Positions 1 through 7,446 of a stretch of 64,000 nt of DNA are shown piece after piece. The position numbers and the translations under genes are program-made. Positions within the stretch are counted from its first letter, which is position 1, and every line of letters begins with the position of its first letter. Origin of the DNA: Paenibacillus graminis (GTDB lineage: Bacteria > Bacillota > Bacilli > Paenibacillales > Paenibacillaceae); the NCBI RefSeq assembly GCF_000758705.1, contig NZ_CP009287.1:3410001-3474000 (forward strand). The letters are read 5' to 3'. The notes beneath the pieces were generated by a model, which saw nothing but the letters and a program-made list of their open reading frames with translations, searched no databases and was not told the DNA's origin.

Positions 1-774
1 AACTACCGTTTCTCTCCGGCAGTCCGCCTGGCTAAGCGGCTGGTCGAGAGCGGACGGCTGGGACAGATCTATCATTTCCGGGCCTGGTTTCTGCAGGATT
101 GGATTCTGGACCCCGAGTTCCCGCTGGTATGGAGACTGCAGAAGGAAATTGCCGGTTCCGGTTCGCATGGCGACCTCGGGGCGCATCTGATTGACCTGGC
201 CCATTTTCTGGTTGGCGACATCCATGAGGTGATCGGCATGAGTGAAACGTTCATCAAGGAACGGCCTTTGGCTGCCGAGATGACGGGGCTTAGTGCCAAA
301 GCGAATGCCGATGCTCCTAAAGGACCGGTAACTGTAGATGATGCTACGCTGTTCCTGGCGCGTTTTGCAAACGGTGCCATCGGCAGTTTTGAGGCTACGC
401 GTTTTGCTGCCGGCCACCGCTCGACCAATTCCTTTGAGATCAACGGCAGTCTTGGAAGCGTGAAATTTGATTTCGAACGCATGAACGAGCTTGAGGTCTA
501 TCTGACCTCTGACGAAGAAGATGTGCAGGGCTTCCGGCGGGTGCTCGCCACAGATCCGGCCCATGATTATGCCGAAGCCTGGTGGCCGCCGGGACATACG
601 ATCGGTTTTGAGCATACCTTCATTCATGAATTTCTGGAGCTGTCATCAGCTGCCGCAGAAGGCCGCCAGCCGGTGCCGAATTTTCACGACGGGGTGAAAT
701 GCCAGGCGGTGCTTGAGGCTGTCGAGCGTTCGGTGGAAGAGCGGCGCTGGGTCCAGTTGTCTGAAATGCAGTAA
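1..774 (+). CDS. Gfo/Idh/MocA family oxidoreductase, 5' end outside the window
   Basis: The reading frame is open from base 1 to a TAA at 772-774, so at least 257 C-terminal residues are present and the start lies upstream of the window. The missing part would hold the N-terminal Rossmann fold and the EKP motif. What remains is the alpha/beta substrate domain, including the SGSHGDLGAHLIDLAHFLVG segment; its D-x-G-x-H pattern carries the catalytic Asp and His of this family. Such enzymes oxidise or reduce sugars and cyclitols with NAD(P). The ThuA-like gene follows after 35 bases and a second Gfo/Idh/MocA gene comes next, so the three are probably one operon. The exact substrate cannot be read from the sequence. 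Confidence 0.9.
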   Translation, partial: NYRFSPAVRLAKRLVESGRLGQIYHFRAWFLQDWILDPEFPLVWRLQKEIAGSGSHGDLGAHLIDLAHFLVGDIHEVIGMSETFIKERPLAAEMTGLSAKANADAPKGPVTVDDATLFLARFANGAIGSFEATRFAAGHRSTNSFEINGSLGSVKFDFERMNELEVYLTSDEEDVQGFRRVLATDPAHDYAEAWWPPGHTIGFEHTFIHEFLELSSAAAEGRQPVPNFHDGVKCQAVLEAVERSVEERRWVQLSEMQ

Positions 775-809
775 TTCTATGCAATAATCCGGGAGAAGGA
801 GTGACAATT

Positions 810-1538
810 ATGAAAAAAGCATTAATCGTATGGGGCGGCTGGGAAGGACATGAACCGGAACAGGTGGCCGGAGTGTTCGCCGGACTTTTGCGTGAAGCAC
901 AGTTCGAGGTCGAGGTTGCCAATACGCTGGAAGCCTTCGCTGACGGCGAAAAGCTGCTGGGTTTGGATCTGATTGTACCTGTCTGGACGATGGGGGAAAT
1001 CTCGCAGGAGCTGGTCAACAAGGTGTCGGCAGCAGTTCAGAATGGAACCGGACTCGCGGGCTGCCATGGCGGGATGTGTGATTCGTTCCGCACGAATGTG
1101 GACTGGCAGTTCATGACTGGCGGGCAATGGGTGGCCCATCCCGGCAATGACGGTGTGCAGTATAAGGTGGAAATCTGTCAAAGCTCCAGCCCGCTGACCG
1201 CAGGCATTGAAGATTTCGATGTCACCTCTGAGCAATATTATCTGCATATCGACCCGGCTGTGGAGGTGCTTGCCACCACCCGGTTTCCGGTGATCCAAGG
1301 GCCGCATGCCACGAACAAGGCAGTCGATATGCCTGTAGTCTGGACCAAACGCTGGGGTCAGGGACGGGTCTATTACAACTCGTTGGGTCATCACGCCGAC
1401 ATCGTGGAGCTGCCGCCTGTAAAGGAACTGATGCGTCGGGGGCTCCTCTGGGCGGCAGAAGGAAAGCAGGAGGCTGCGGTGAACCCGAAACAAAACGCGG
1501 GAGCGGCCTACAGCGGCATGGCAGACAGCCAATTATAA
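810..1538 (+). CDS. ThuA-like domain protein (trehalose-utilisation family)
   Basis: The 242-residue protein has a flavodoxin/glutamine-amidotransferase-like fold. It opens with KKALIVWGGWEGHEP, has LIVPVWTMGEIS in the middle, and GLAGCHGGMCDSF at the nucleophile-elbow position, as in ThuA proteins. ThuA partners a Gfo/Idh dehydrogenase (ThuB) in trehalose conversion to a 3-keto sugar in rhizobia (established), and the gene here sits between two Gfo/Idh/MocA genes, so work on an oxidised sugar is the natural inference. A GTG at 801 lies directly against the Shine-Dalgarno stretch GGAGAAGGAG, while ATG 810 is 8-9 bases from it, so ATG 810 is chosen. Which sugar is used is not visible. Confidence 0.85.
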   Translation: MKKALIVWGGWEGHEPEQVAGVFAGLLREAQFEVEVANTLEAFADGEKLLGLDLIVPVWTMGEISQELVNKVSAAVQNGTGLAGCHGGMCDSFRTNVDWQFMTGGQWVAHPGNDGVQYKVEICQSSSPLTAGIEDFDVTSEQYYLHIDPAVEVLATTRFPVIQGPHATNKAVDMPVVWTKRWGQGRVYYNSLGHHADIVELPPVKELMRRGLLWAAEGKQEAAVNPKQNAGAAYSGMADSQL

Positions 1539-1556
1539 GGCGGGAGCGATCAGGAT

Positions 1557-2660
1557 ATGAAAAAAGTCAAGGTGGGCATTATCGGCTGCGGTAAGATCAG
1601 CAGTATTTATATGGAAAATTGTCAAAAGTTTGCGATTCTGGACCTTGCTGCGTGCGCGGATATAGACCCCGCGCGAGCGGCAGAGCAGGCAGCCGCTTAC
1701 GGAATTCCTAACGTCTATACCGTAGATCAGCTGCTCGAAGACCCGGAGATTGAAATCGTAATTAATTTAACCATTCCGGCTGCACATGCCGGGATTAGTC
1801 TGCGGGCACTGGAGGCCGGCAAACATGTCTATGTTGAGAAACCGCTGGCGGTTACCAGAGAGGAAGGACGCAAGGTGCTGGAAACAGCCAGAGCCAAAGG
1901 GCTGCTGGTTGGCAGCGCCCCGGAAACCTTTCTGGGTGCCGGAATCCAGACCGCGCTGAAGATGATTGAGGATGGCGTGATCGGCAGGCCGGTGGCGGCG
2001 ACATCGTTCATGATGAGCAGAGGGCATGAGTTTTGGCATCCTGACCCGGAATTCTATTATGCCGCAGGCGGGGGGCCGATGTTCGACATGGGGCCATATT
2101 ATTTGACCGCACTCGTACAGCTCCTTGGCCCCATCCGCACGGTAGCAGGTATAACCGGTAAAGCGATGGCAGAACGGACAATTACGAGTGAGAAAAAAGC
2201 AGGCAAAAAAATTCCGGTGGACATCCCGACCCATGTTGCCGGAACGCTGCAATTCAGCAGCGGCGCAATCGCTACGCTGATCATGAGCTTCGATGTTTTT
2301 GGCGGCAGTGATCTGCCGCCGATAGAGATCTACGGTACGGAAGGTTCCCTTCAGGTGCCCGATCCCAACACGTTCGGCGGTACGGTTAAATACCGCCGAA
2401 CGGGAGAAGGGGAATGGCGCGAACAGCCGCTTCTGCCCGGCTATGATCAGAATACGCGGGGAATCGGTCCCGCGGATATGGCTTATGCGATCCGTACCGG
2501 CCGTCCGCACCGGGCCAGCGGAGAACTGGCTTACCATGTGCTGGAGGCCATGTGGGCTTTTCATGATTCTTCCGATTCGCAGCGTTTCTATGAAATGGAG
2601 AGCAGCTGCGGGCGTCCGTCACCGCTTCCTCCGGGGCTGGCGCCGTATACATTGGACTAA
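1557..2660 (+). CDS. Gfo/Idh/MocA family oxidoreductase
   Basis: This 367-residue protein has the usual family length. Residues 1-120 form the NAD(P)-binding Rossmann domain, with VGIIGCGKIS as the dinucleotide loop and GKHVYVEKPLAV containing the conserved EKP. The C-terminal domain has GGGPMFDMGPYYL, in which the second catalytic position usually held by His is Tyr. That variant occurs in some family members and may alter the substrate or chemistry. The gene follows the ThuA-like gene by 18 bases with a GGCGGGAG ribosome-binding site, so it is the last member of the left-edge operon. A terminator hairpin at 2741-2783 closes the unit. Confidence 0.92.
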   Translation: MKKVKVGIIGCGKISSIYMENCQKFAILDLAACADIDPARAAEQAAAYGIPNVYTVDQLLEDPEIEIVINLTIPAAHAGISLRALEAGKHVYVEKPLAVTREEGRKVLETARAKGLLVGSAPETFLGAGIQTALKMIEDGVIGRPVAATSFMMSRGHEFWHPDPEFYYAAGGGPMFDMGPYYLTALVQLLGPIRTVAGITGKAMAERTITSEKKAGKKIPVDIPTHVAGTLQFSSGAIATLIMSFDVFGGSDLPPIEIYGTEGSLQVPDPNTFGGTVKYRRTGEGEWREQPLLPGYDQNTRGIGPADMAYAIRTGRPHRASGELAYHVLEAMWAFHDSSDSQRFYEMESSCGRPSPLPPGLAPYTLD

Positions 2661-2740
2661 TATAGGCTGACTCTGCTGCAGCGTCCCCCTGCCTGCCATT
2701 TGATAGGTAGGGAGGGGATGCTGTATTCGGGATTCTGCAG

Positions 2741-2783
2741 CAAAACACAGCACCGCTCACATACTGTGAACGGTGCTGTTTTG
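2741..2783. terminator. Bidirectional intrinsic terminator
   Basis: AAAACACAGCACCGCTCAC pairs almost perfectly with GTGAACGGTGCTGTTTT across a short loop. A-rich and T-rich flanks on either side suit termination from both directions. It lies between the convergent oxidoreductase (ends 2660) and the AraC gene (ends 2865). Confidence 0.8.
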
Positions 2784-2864
2784 GTGGTATGGGAAATCAA
2801 TGAATCTCCTGTCCGTTTCGTACGCGGATCAATTTATACATGCTGTTGGCTGGGGCAGCATTAA

Positions 2865-3752
2865 CTATTTTCTCGCGACGGAGGGGGTTAGTCCCTTGTA
2901 CTGTTTGTACAGCTTGGTGAAGTAATTGGGATTATCACAACCGACTTTGCCGGCAATTTCAGTGATTGTCATATCCGACTCCAACAGCAGCCGTTCGGCT
3001 TCATTGACCCGGTAGAGGTTTACGTATTCAATGAAGGTGCGCCCGGTCAGCTTTTTGAAGGTTTTGCAGAAGTGGTATGGATTCAGATTCACGAATCTGG
3101 CAGCGCTCTCAATCGTGATTTTCTCATCCAGATGTTGTTCCAGATATTCCAGCAGCGGTTTGAAGCGTTCACGGTTGACTGAGTGGCGCTCGCTGTGATG
3201 CCTGTCAGACATCCGCTTAGGCGGGAAGGTCCGCGAGAGCAGAGTGAAGAACAGATGAAGCTGGTTTTTGACAACCAATTGAAAAGCAGGTTTTTTGTCC
3301 TGGACTTCTTGTATAAGCGTTTCAAGCAAAGGGTAAAAGGTGCTGCATGCCGGGTTTTGCTCGACAGGCTTAACGGGAAACTGATAGAAATTATTCAAGT
3401 AGGGTGCCACAAACTGCTCATGTTGGGAATCCTGATAACGGTCCTTGAACAGGGAAGCATGGAATACAATGGATACGAATGCGATATCCCCGCTGCTCAA
3501 GCTGTAGCCGACATGAAGTCCGCCGGAAGGGACAATGATTACGTCACCGGGTCCTGCTTCATAGGGTTTGCTGTCTACATGAAAAATCGCTCTGCCCTTC
3601 TGCATCACAATAATTTCGAAATGTTCATGCCAATGCAAAAAAAGAATGTTCTGCTCCTCTTTTGCGTCCCGGTACTGATTGAAAAACAAGCGGAACGGAT
3701 AGGTCTTCTCTTCAAGCTGAGGATACTCCTTCAATTCCTTTGGGTAGGTCAC
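2865..3752 (-). CDS. AraC family transcriptional regulator with N-terminal cupin
   Basis: The 295-residue regulator has an N-terminal cupin sensor (about residues 20-130, with LHWHEHFEIIVMQKG and DVIIVPSGGLHVGY) and two AraC helix-turn-helix motifs at the C-terminus (about 195-295, with ESAARFVNLNPYHFCKTFKK and EIAGKVGCDNPNYFTKLYKQ). AraC proteins of this layout sense a sugar and activate nearby catabolic genes. The start is a GTG, with GGGAG about 12 bases upstream. It is transcribed divergently from the sugar-isomerase-like gene at 3877, about 125 bases away, and convergently with the ThuA operon, so it probably controls one or both. The ligand is unknown. Confidence 0.9.
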   Translation of the reverse strand: MTYPKELKEYPQLEEKTYPFRLFFNQYRDAKEEQNILFLHWHEHFEIIVMQKGRAIFHVDSKPYEAGPGDVIIVPSGGLHVGYSLSSGDIAFVSIVFHASLFKDRYQDSQHEQFVAPYLNNFYQFPVKPVEQNPACSTFYPLLETLIQEVQDKKPAFQLVVKNQLHLFFTLLSRTFPPKRMSDRHHSERHSVNRERFKPLLEYLEQHLDEKITIESAARFVNLNPYHFCKTFKKLTGRTFIEYVNLYRVNEAERLLLESDMTITEIAGKVGCDNPNYFTKLYKQYKGLTPSVARK

Positions 3753-3876
3753 GGCCGCTTCAACTCCCGCAATATTCAGCTATTTTTACACAAGATAAGA
3801 AGAGATTTCGCAGCAAATGAGCTATATACTTGCATTGCTGAACTAACTATAAACCAATATTGGAGTGGTATACAAG

Positions 3877-4764
3877 ATGCATGATTCCCTTAGAATCGGA
3901 ACACTGGTTGGTGCACCGGATGCAGTCCGTGTAATCCCGCAAATCGTAAAGCATGGTTTTGAATCCTTCAGTCTCACGTTCTGGCAGAGTACAGGTGCAA
4001 CGGATTTGGCGGAGACGGCTGCACGGGTGCGTGAGCTGGCCGCTGAACATGATTTCATTATTTCGTCGGTTGGCATTTTTGGCAACCCGTTGACCGGCAC
4101 CGGCGATAATGCAGATACGCTTGCAAGCTGGGAACGGCTCATCGACCATGCCCATTTATTCGGGGCCGATATAGTATCCGGGTTCACAGGAAGACTGACC
4201 GGACAGTCCATTGACGAGTCCATTCCGAAGTTTGCCGAAGTATTTGGGGAGCTGTCCAAGCGGGCGGCCGACAAGGGACTCCGGATTGCTTTTGAAAATT
4301 GCTCAATGGGCGGGGACTGGCAGACAGGAGATTGGAATATTGCCCACAACCCGGCAGCCTGGGAGAAAATGTTCAACGCAGTTCCGGCGGACAACATCGG
4401 ACTGGAATGGGAGCCATGCCATCAGATGGTGGCGCTGATTGATCCGATTCCCCAACTGCGTAAATGGACAGACAAAATCTTTCATGTGCATGGCAAGGAC
4501 GCAACAATCGCCTGGGATATTGTCAAGGAATATGGCATTCATGGACCAAAGCCATATGTATGGCACCGGACACCAGGTTTTGGCGACACGAACTGGACAG
4601 ATGTAATTACCATTCTGCGCCAGGCCGGTTATAAGGGCACCATCGACATTGAAGGTTGGCATGATCCTGTCTACCGTGATGAATTGGAAATGACCGGTCA
4701 AGTCCATGCGCTGAATTATTTGAAGCATTGCCGGGGAGGCAGCTTCATCTCTAATCCAATCTAA
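3877..4764 (+). CDS. Sugar phosphate isomerase/epimerase-like TIM-barrel protein
   Basis: The 295-residue protein belongs to the xylose-isomerase-like TIM-barrel family (AP endonuclease 2 fold). Candidate divalent-metal ligands are visible in order: the Glu of AFENCSMGGDW, the Glu/His of LEWEPCHQM, the His of FHVHGKDA and the Glu/His of IDIEGWHDP. Members isomerise, epimerise or eliminate on keto sugars and cyclitols. A GTG at 3865 is possible, but GGAG at 3862-3865 points to ATG 3877. A Gfo/Idh/MocA gene follows after 23 bases. The oxidoreductase plus TIM-barrel pair, close to ThuA, suggests processing of an oxidised sugar (inference). Confidence 0.88.
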   Translation: MHDSLRIGTLVGAPDAVRVIPQIVKHGFESFSLTFWQSTGATDLAETAARVRELAAEHDFIISSVGIFGNPLTGTGDNADTLASWERLIDHAHLFGADIVSGFTGRLTGQSIDESIPKFAEVFGELSKRAADKGLRIAFENCSMGGDWQTGDWNIAHNPAAWEKMFNAVPADNIGLEWEPCHQMVALIDPIPQLRKWTDKIFHVHGKDATIAWDIVKEYGIHGPKPYVWHRTPGFGDTNWTDVITILRQAGYKGTIDIEGWHDPVYRDELEMTGQVHALNYLKHCRGGSFISNPI

Positions 4765-4787
4765 TAGAAGAAAGAGGTGAACCTTCT

Positions 4788-5864
4788 ATGACAGTACAAT
4801 ATCGTGTAGCTGTCGCCGGCTGTGGAGGCATGGCTAACGAGTGGATCAGCTATGCCGTGGGGCGTCCGGATGCCCGTATTGTCGCACTGGTGGATATCCG
4901 GCTGGAGGCGGCAGCGGCCATGGCCGTCAAGCATGGCTTAACTTGCCCGGTTTTTACTGATATAGGACAGGCGATCGAACAGACAGGAGCGAATCTAGTC
5001 TTTGATGTAACCATACCGGCCAGCCACTATACGGTTGCCAGCACAGCACTTACACATCAATGCCATGTGTTCAGCGAGAAGCCGCTGGCTGAGACAATGG
5101 AGCAATGCAATGCTATAGTTGCTTTAACGGAACGCACCGGCAAGAGCCATGCGGTCATGCAGAACAGGCGGTATGACCCCCGTATCCGCTCTCTGCGCCA
5201 ACTGATTGAAGACGGAGAGATCGGGAGAATCGGCTACATCGGGGCAAGCTTTTTTCTGGCGCCGCATTTTGGCGGTTTCCGTGATGTGATGGAAAGTCCG
5301 CTGCTGCTCGATATGGCCATCCATACCTTTGATCAGGCCCGGTTCATCTGCGGCGCAGACCCCGTTACAGTGTACTGTCAGGAATTCAATCCTCCGGGTT
5401 CCTGGTATGCGGGAAATGCTTCGGCGGTCTGCATATTTGAAATGTCGGATGGCTCAGTCTTCTGCTATCAGGGCTCTTGGTGTTCGGAGGGGGCTCCCAC
5501 TTCGTGGGAAGCTTCCTGGCGGATTCAGGGTGACAAGGGAACTGCGGTCTGGGATGGTACAGGAATGCCATATGCCGAAAAGGTAACCGATCGTAACCCG
5601 GACGGTACATTTATCCGTGACTATGAACGTGTTGAAGGCAAGACTGCCGGGCTGAAGGAAACCTTTCATCACGGCTGTCTGGAGGAAATGTTCCAGGCGC
5701 TGGCTGATCGCCGCCCCGCAGAAACCGATTGCCGGGACAACCGTTACAGCATGGCTATGGTTTTCGGCGCGCTGGAGAGTGCACGGACGGGAAGAAAGAT
5801 AGAGCTTGCTGGAGTTATGTCCAGTAGCGATGTGAGTGTATTGGTAAATAGGATACAGCCGTAG
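4788..5864 (+). CDS. Gfo/Idh/MocA family oxidoreductase
   Basis: This 358-residue protein has an N-terminal Rossmann fold (VAVAGCGGMANE) and the conserved EKP in HVFSEKPLAE at about residue 100. The catalytic segment LLLDMAIHTFDQARF in the C-terminal domain supplies D-x-x-x-H. It is a probable NAD(P)-dependent sugar or cyclitol dehydrogenase and partner of the TIM-barrel enzyme just upstream. The ribosome-binding site AGAGGTGA sits 8-9 bases before the ATG. It is the third complete-or-partial member of this family in the first 6 kb, and no two look like recent duplicates of each other. A possible terminator lies at 5896-5942. Confidence 0.92.
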   Translation: MTVQYRVAVAGCGGMANEWISYAVGRPDARIVALVDIRLEAAAAMAVKHGLTCPVFTDIGQAIEQTGANLVFDVTIPASHYTVASTALTHQCHVFSEKPLAETMEQCNAIVALTERTGKSHAVMQNRRYDPRIRSLRQLIEDGEIGRIGYIGASFFLAPHFGGFRDVMESPLLLDMAIHTFDQARFICGADPVTVYCQEFNPPGSWYAGNASAVCIFEMSDGSVFCYQGSWCSEGAPTSWEASWRIQGDKGTAVWDGTGMPYAEKVTDRNPDGTFIRDYERVEGKTAGLKETFHHGCLEEMFQALADRRPAETDCRDNRYSMAMVFGALESARTGRKIELAGVMSSSDVSVLVNRIQP

Positions 5865-5895
5865 GTAAGCTGAAAACCAACCGGTAGAGTATAGA

Positions 5896-5942
5896 GGCGC
5901 TTTGGGCAGGAGGAGATATCTGCTGTTCTTAGCGTTTTTTTG
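5896..5942 (+). terminator. Probable terminator after the sugar oxidoreductase
   Basis: GCGCT pairs with AGCGT around an inner GCAG/CTGC stem, and the hairpin is followed directly by a run of seven T. The stem is imperfect, so this is a moderate call. It would end the 3877-5864 operon. Confidence 0.5.
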
Positions 5943-5973
5943 CTGTCTAGGAAACTTAGCGCAGCTAATTAAA

Positions 5974-6012
5974 AAGGCAGCCCATCAGCAGATCTGCAAA
6001 TGGGACTGCCTC
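5974..6012 (-). terminator. Terminator of the DUF1657 gene
   Basis: On the minus strand GAGGCAGTCCCAT pairs with ATGGGCTGCC (one unpaired base) and is followed by TTTTTAATT. It lies about 25 bases downstream of the stop codon of the small minus-strand gene. Confidence 0.75.
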
Positions 6013-6036
6013 TTGTGAAAATAGGAGCTGGATTAC

Positions 6037-6243
6037 TTAAAATCCTTTATATTGAGGTTCCTCTTTCTCCAGCTCCGTCACGCGGCTTTCCACTTGATCT
6101 ACAATTTGCTGGGTTTGCTGGGCCGCATTGGTGAACAAGGTCTTGGCATCCTGGTTCTGCGTTTCCATTGCAAATTGCTCCAGGCTGGCCTGAGCGCTCT
6201 TCAAAGAAGAGACACAGGTTTTTACTTGTGAGGCTACGGTCAT
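6037..6243 (-). CDS. DUF1657 domain protein (small spore-associated protein)
   Basis: The 68-residue protein is a single helical DUF1657 domain: TVASQVKTCVSSLKSAQASL, then an acidic/Gln-rich helix ending EKEEPQYKGF. DUF1657 proteins are found in spoVA-type operons and other sporulation loci of Bacillales (established association, biochemical role not known). Minus-strand AGGAGGAG lies about 8 bases before the ATG. A good candidate sigma-G promoter is at 6285-6314, so expression in the forespore is likely. It is divergent from the 2Duf-type gene at 6418, whose C-terminus carries a related domain (about one third identical over 42 aligned residues by eye). Confidence 0.85.
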   Translation of the reverse strand: MTVASQVKTCVSSLKSAQASLEQFAMETQNQDAKTLFTNAAQQTQQIVDQVESRVTELEKEEPQYKGF

Positions 6244-6284
6244 TTTCTTACTCCTCCTTCGAATGATGGTTCGTTAACGCGATA

Positions 6285-6314
6285 TAGTATCTGTTGGAAC
6301 CAAGAATTGTATAC
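6285..6314 (-). promoter_or_regulatory. Candidate sigma-G (forespore) promoter for the DUF1657 gene
   Basis: Reading the minus strand, GTATA (6310-6314) is followed by exactly 18 bases and then GATACTA (6285-6291). The Bacillus sigma-G consensus is GHATR-N18-CATWMTA, so only the first base of the -10 differs. The start codon lies about 40 bases downstream. Confidence 0.55.
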
Positions 6315-6417
6315 TCCACTGGTCAGCCAGTAAAAAATTTCATGGTTAATCCCGCACCTTCTGGCAAATAATGAAGGGCGACAGACATGAATCCAGGATA
6401 ATCGGGAGGTTATAACA

Positions 6418-7278
6418 ATGCCGGAATGGCTAGAGGTGATTTGGCGCACCGTATTTGCGGTGGTTGTGCTCTTCTTTTTGACGAAGCTGCTTGGTAAAAG
6501 ACAGGTCTCACAGCTCTCGTTCTTTGAATACATTACAGGGATCACTGTGGGCAGTCTTGCTGCATATATTTCATTGGATACCGACAAAACGTGGCATCTG
6601 GGAGTCATCGCGCTGATTGTCTGGATTGCCTTCTCTCTGGGAATCGAGTATCTGCAAGTGAAGAGTAAAAAGGCGAGAGACTTCATTGATTTCAAATCGA
6701 CCGTATTGATTAAAGATGGTAAAATTCTTGAAGACAATATGAAAAAAGAACGATTAACAACGGACGAATTGTTGGCTGAGCTGCGGAAAAAGGATGTATT
6801 TAAGGTGGCTGATGTGGAATTCGCCATTATGGAGACAGACGGGGCGATCAATGTGCTGCTTACCCGTGAGAACCAGCCGTTAACTCCCAAGCATTTGGGG
6901 GTAAAGGTGGCACCGGAGCAGGCGACTCAGGCTGTAATTATGGATGGAAAAATTTTGGATGAGCCCCTGGATACCTTGGGGTTGACCAGAGGGTGGCTGC
7001 AGGGGAAGCTGGAGGAGCTTAATCTGACTGCTGAAAATGTGTTTATCGGGCAGGTAGACTCTTATGGGGAGCTTACGGTAGATTTGTATGCCGACAGTGT
7101 CACTGTTCCGCAGCCGCAGGAAAAACCCCAGCTTTATGCACTGCTTAAGAAATGTGAAGCAGACCTGGAGCTGTTCAGCCTTTCTACCAACAATGAACAG
7201 GCGAAGAAAATGTACGGCCAGTGCTCGGAACAACTGCAGGGCCTGCTTAAGCAGCTGAAGCCTTTTGTCCAAAACTGA
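6418..7278 (+). CDS. DUF421 (YetF-like) membrane protein with C-terminal DUF1657-like domain ('2Duf' architecture)
   Basis: The 286-residue protein has three N-terminal membrane helices (about residues 5-80, with VVLFFLTKLLGKRQ and FFEYITGITVGSLAAYI) and a YetF/DUF421 cytoplasmic domain (about 85-220). Residues 240-283 then align without gaps to the DUF1657 protein next door: LKKCEADLELFSLSTNNEQA against LKSAQASLEQFAMETQNQDA. DUF421 plus DUF1657 is the layout of 2Duf, encoded on the spoVA2mob element and tied to spore heat resistance (established). GGGAGG precedes the ATG. The neighbours DUF1657 and gerA-gerC-gerB make a role in the spore inner membrane likely. It is not embedded in a spoVA operon here. 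Confidence 0.88.
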   Translation: MPEWLEVIWRTVFAVVVLFFLTKLLGKRQVSQLSFFEYITGITVGSLAAYISLDTDKTWHLGVIALIVWIAFSLGIEYLQVKSKKARDFIDFKSTVLIKDGKILEDNMKKERLTTDELLAELRKKDVFKVADVEFAIMETDGAINVLLTRENQPLTPKHLGVKVAPEQATQAVIMDGKILDEPLDTLGLTRGWLQGKLEELNLTAENVFIGQVDSYGELTVDLYADSVTVPQPQEKPQLYALLKKCEADLELFSLSTNNEQAKKMYGQCSEQLQGLLKQLKPFVQN

Positions 7279-7322
7279 GAGTGGCATGATATAGGATCAG
7301 AGTAAGGCACCAAATCGTAGTG

Positions 7323-7356
7323 AGGAATCAGGTGTAACAGCACCTGATTCCTTTTT
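7323..7356 (+). terminator. Intrinsic terminator between the 2Duf-type gene and the ger operon
   Basis: AGGAATCAGGTG pairs perfectly with CACCTGATTCCT around TAACAG and is followed by TTTTT. It separates transcription of the 2Duf-type gene from the germination operon. Confidence 0.9.
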
Positions 7357-7446
7357 GCTGTTCGCAGGAAGGTGTGAGTGCATATTTCCCGGAAAAAATG
7401 GCAAACTAACCCATATTCCTATAAATACCATCTGGAGGTGAGAACG

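Noticed and set aside
6240..6890. Long open frame on the minus strand opposite the 2Duf-type gene
   Set aside because: It lies opposite a gene with clear family motifs, has no recognisable domain and shows the Ser/Arg-rich composition of an antisense shadow.
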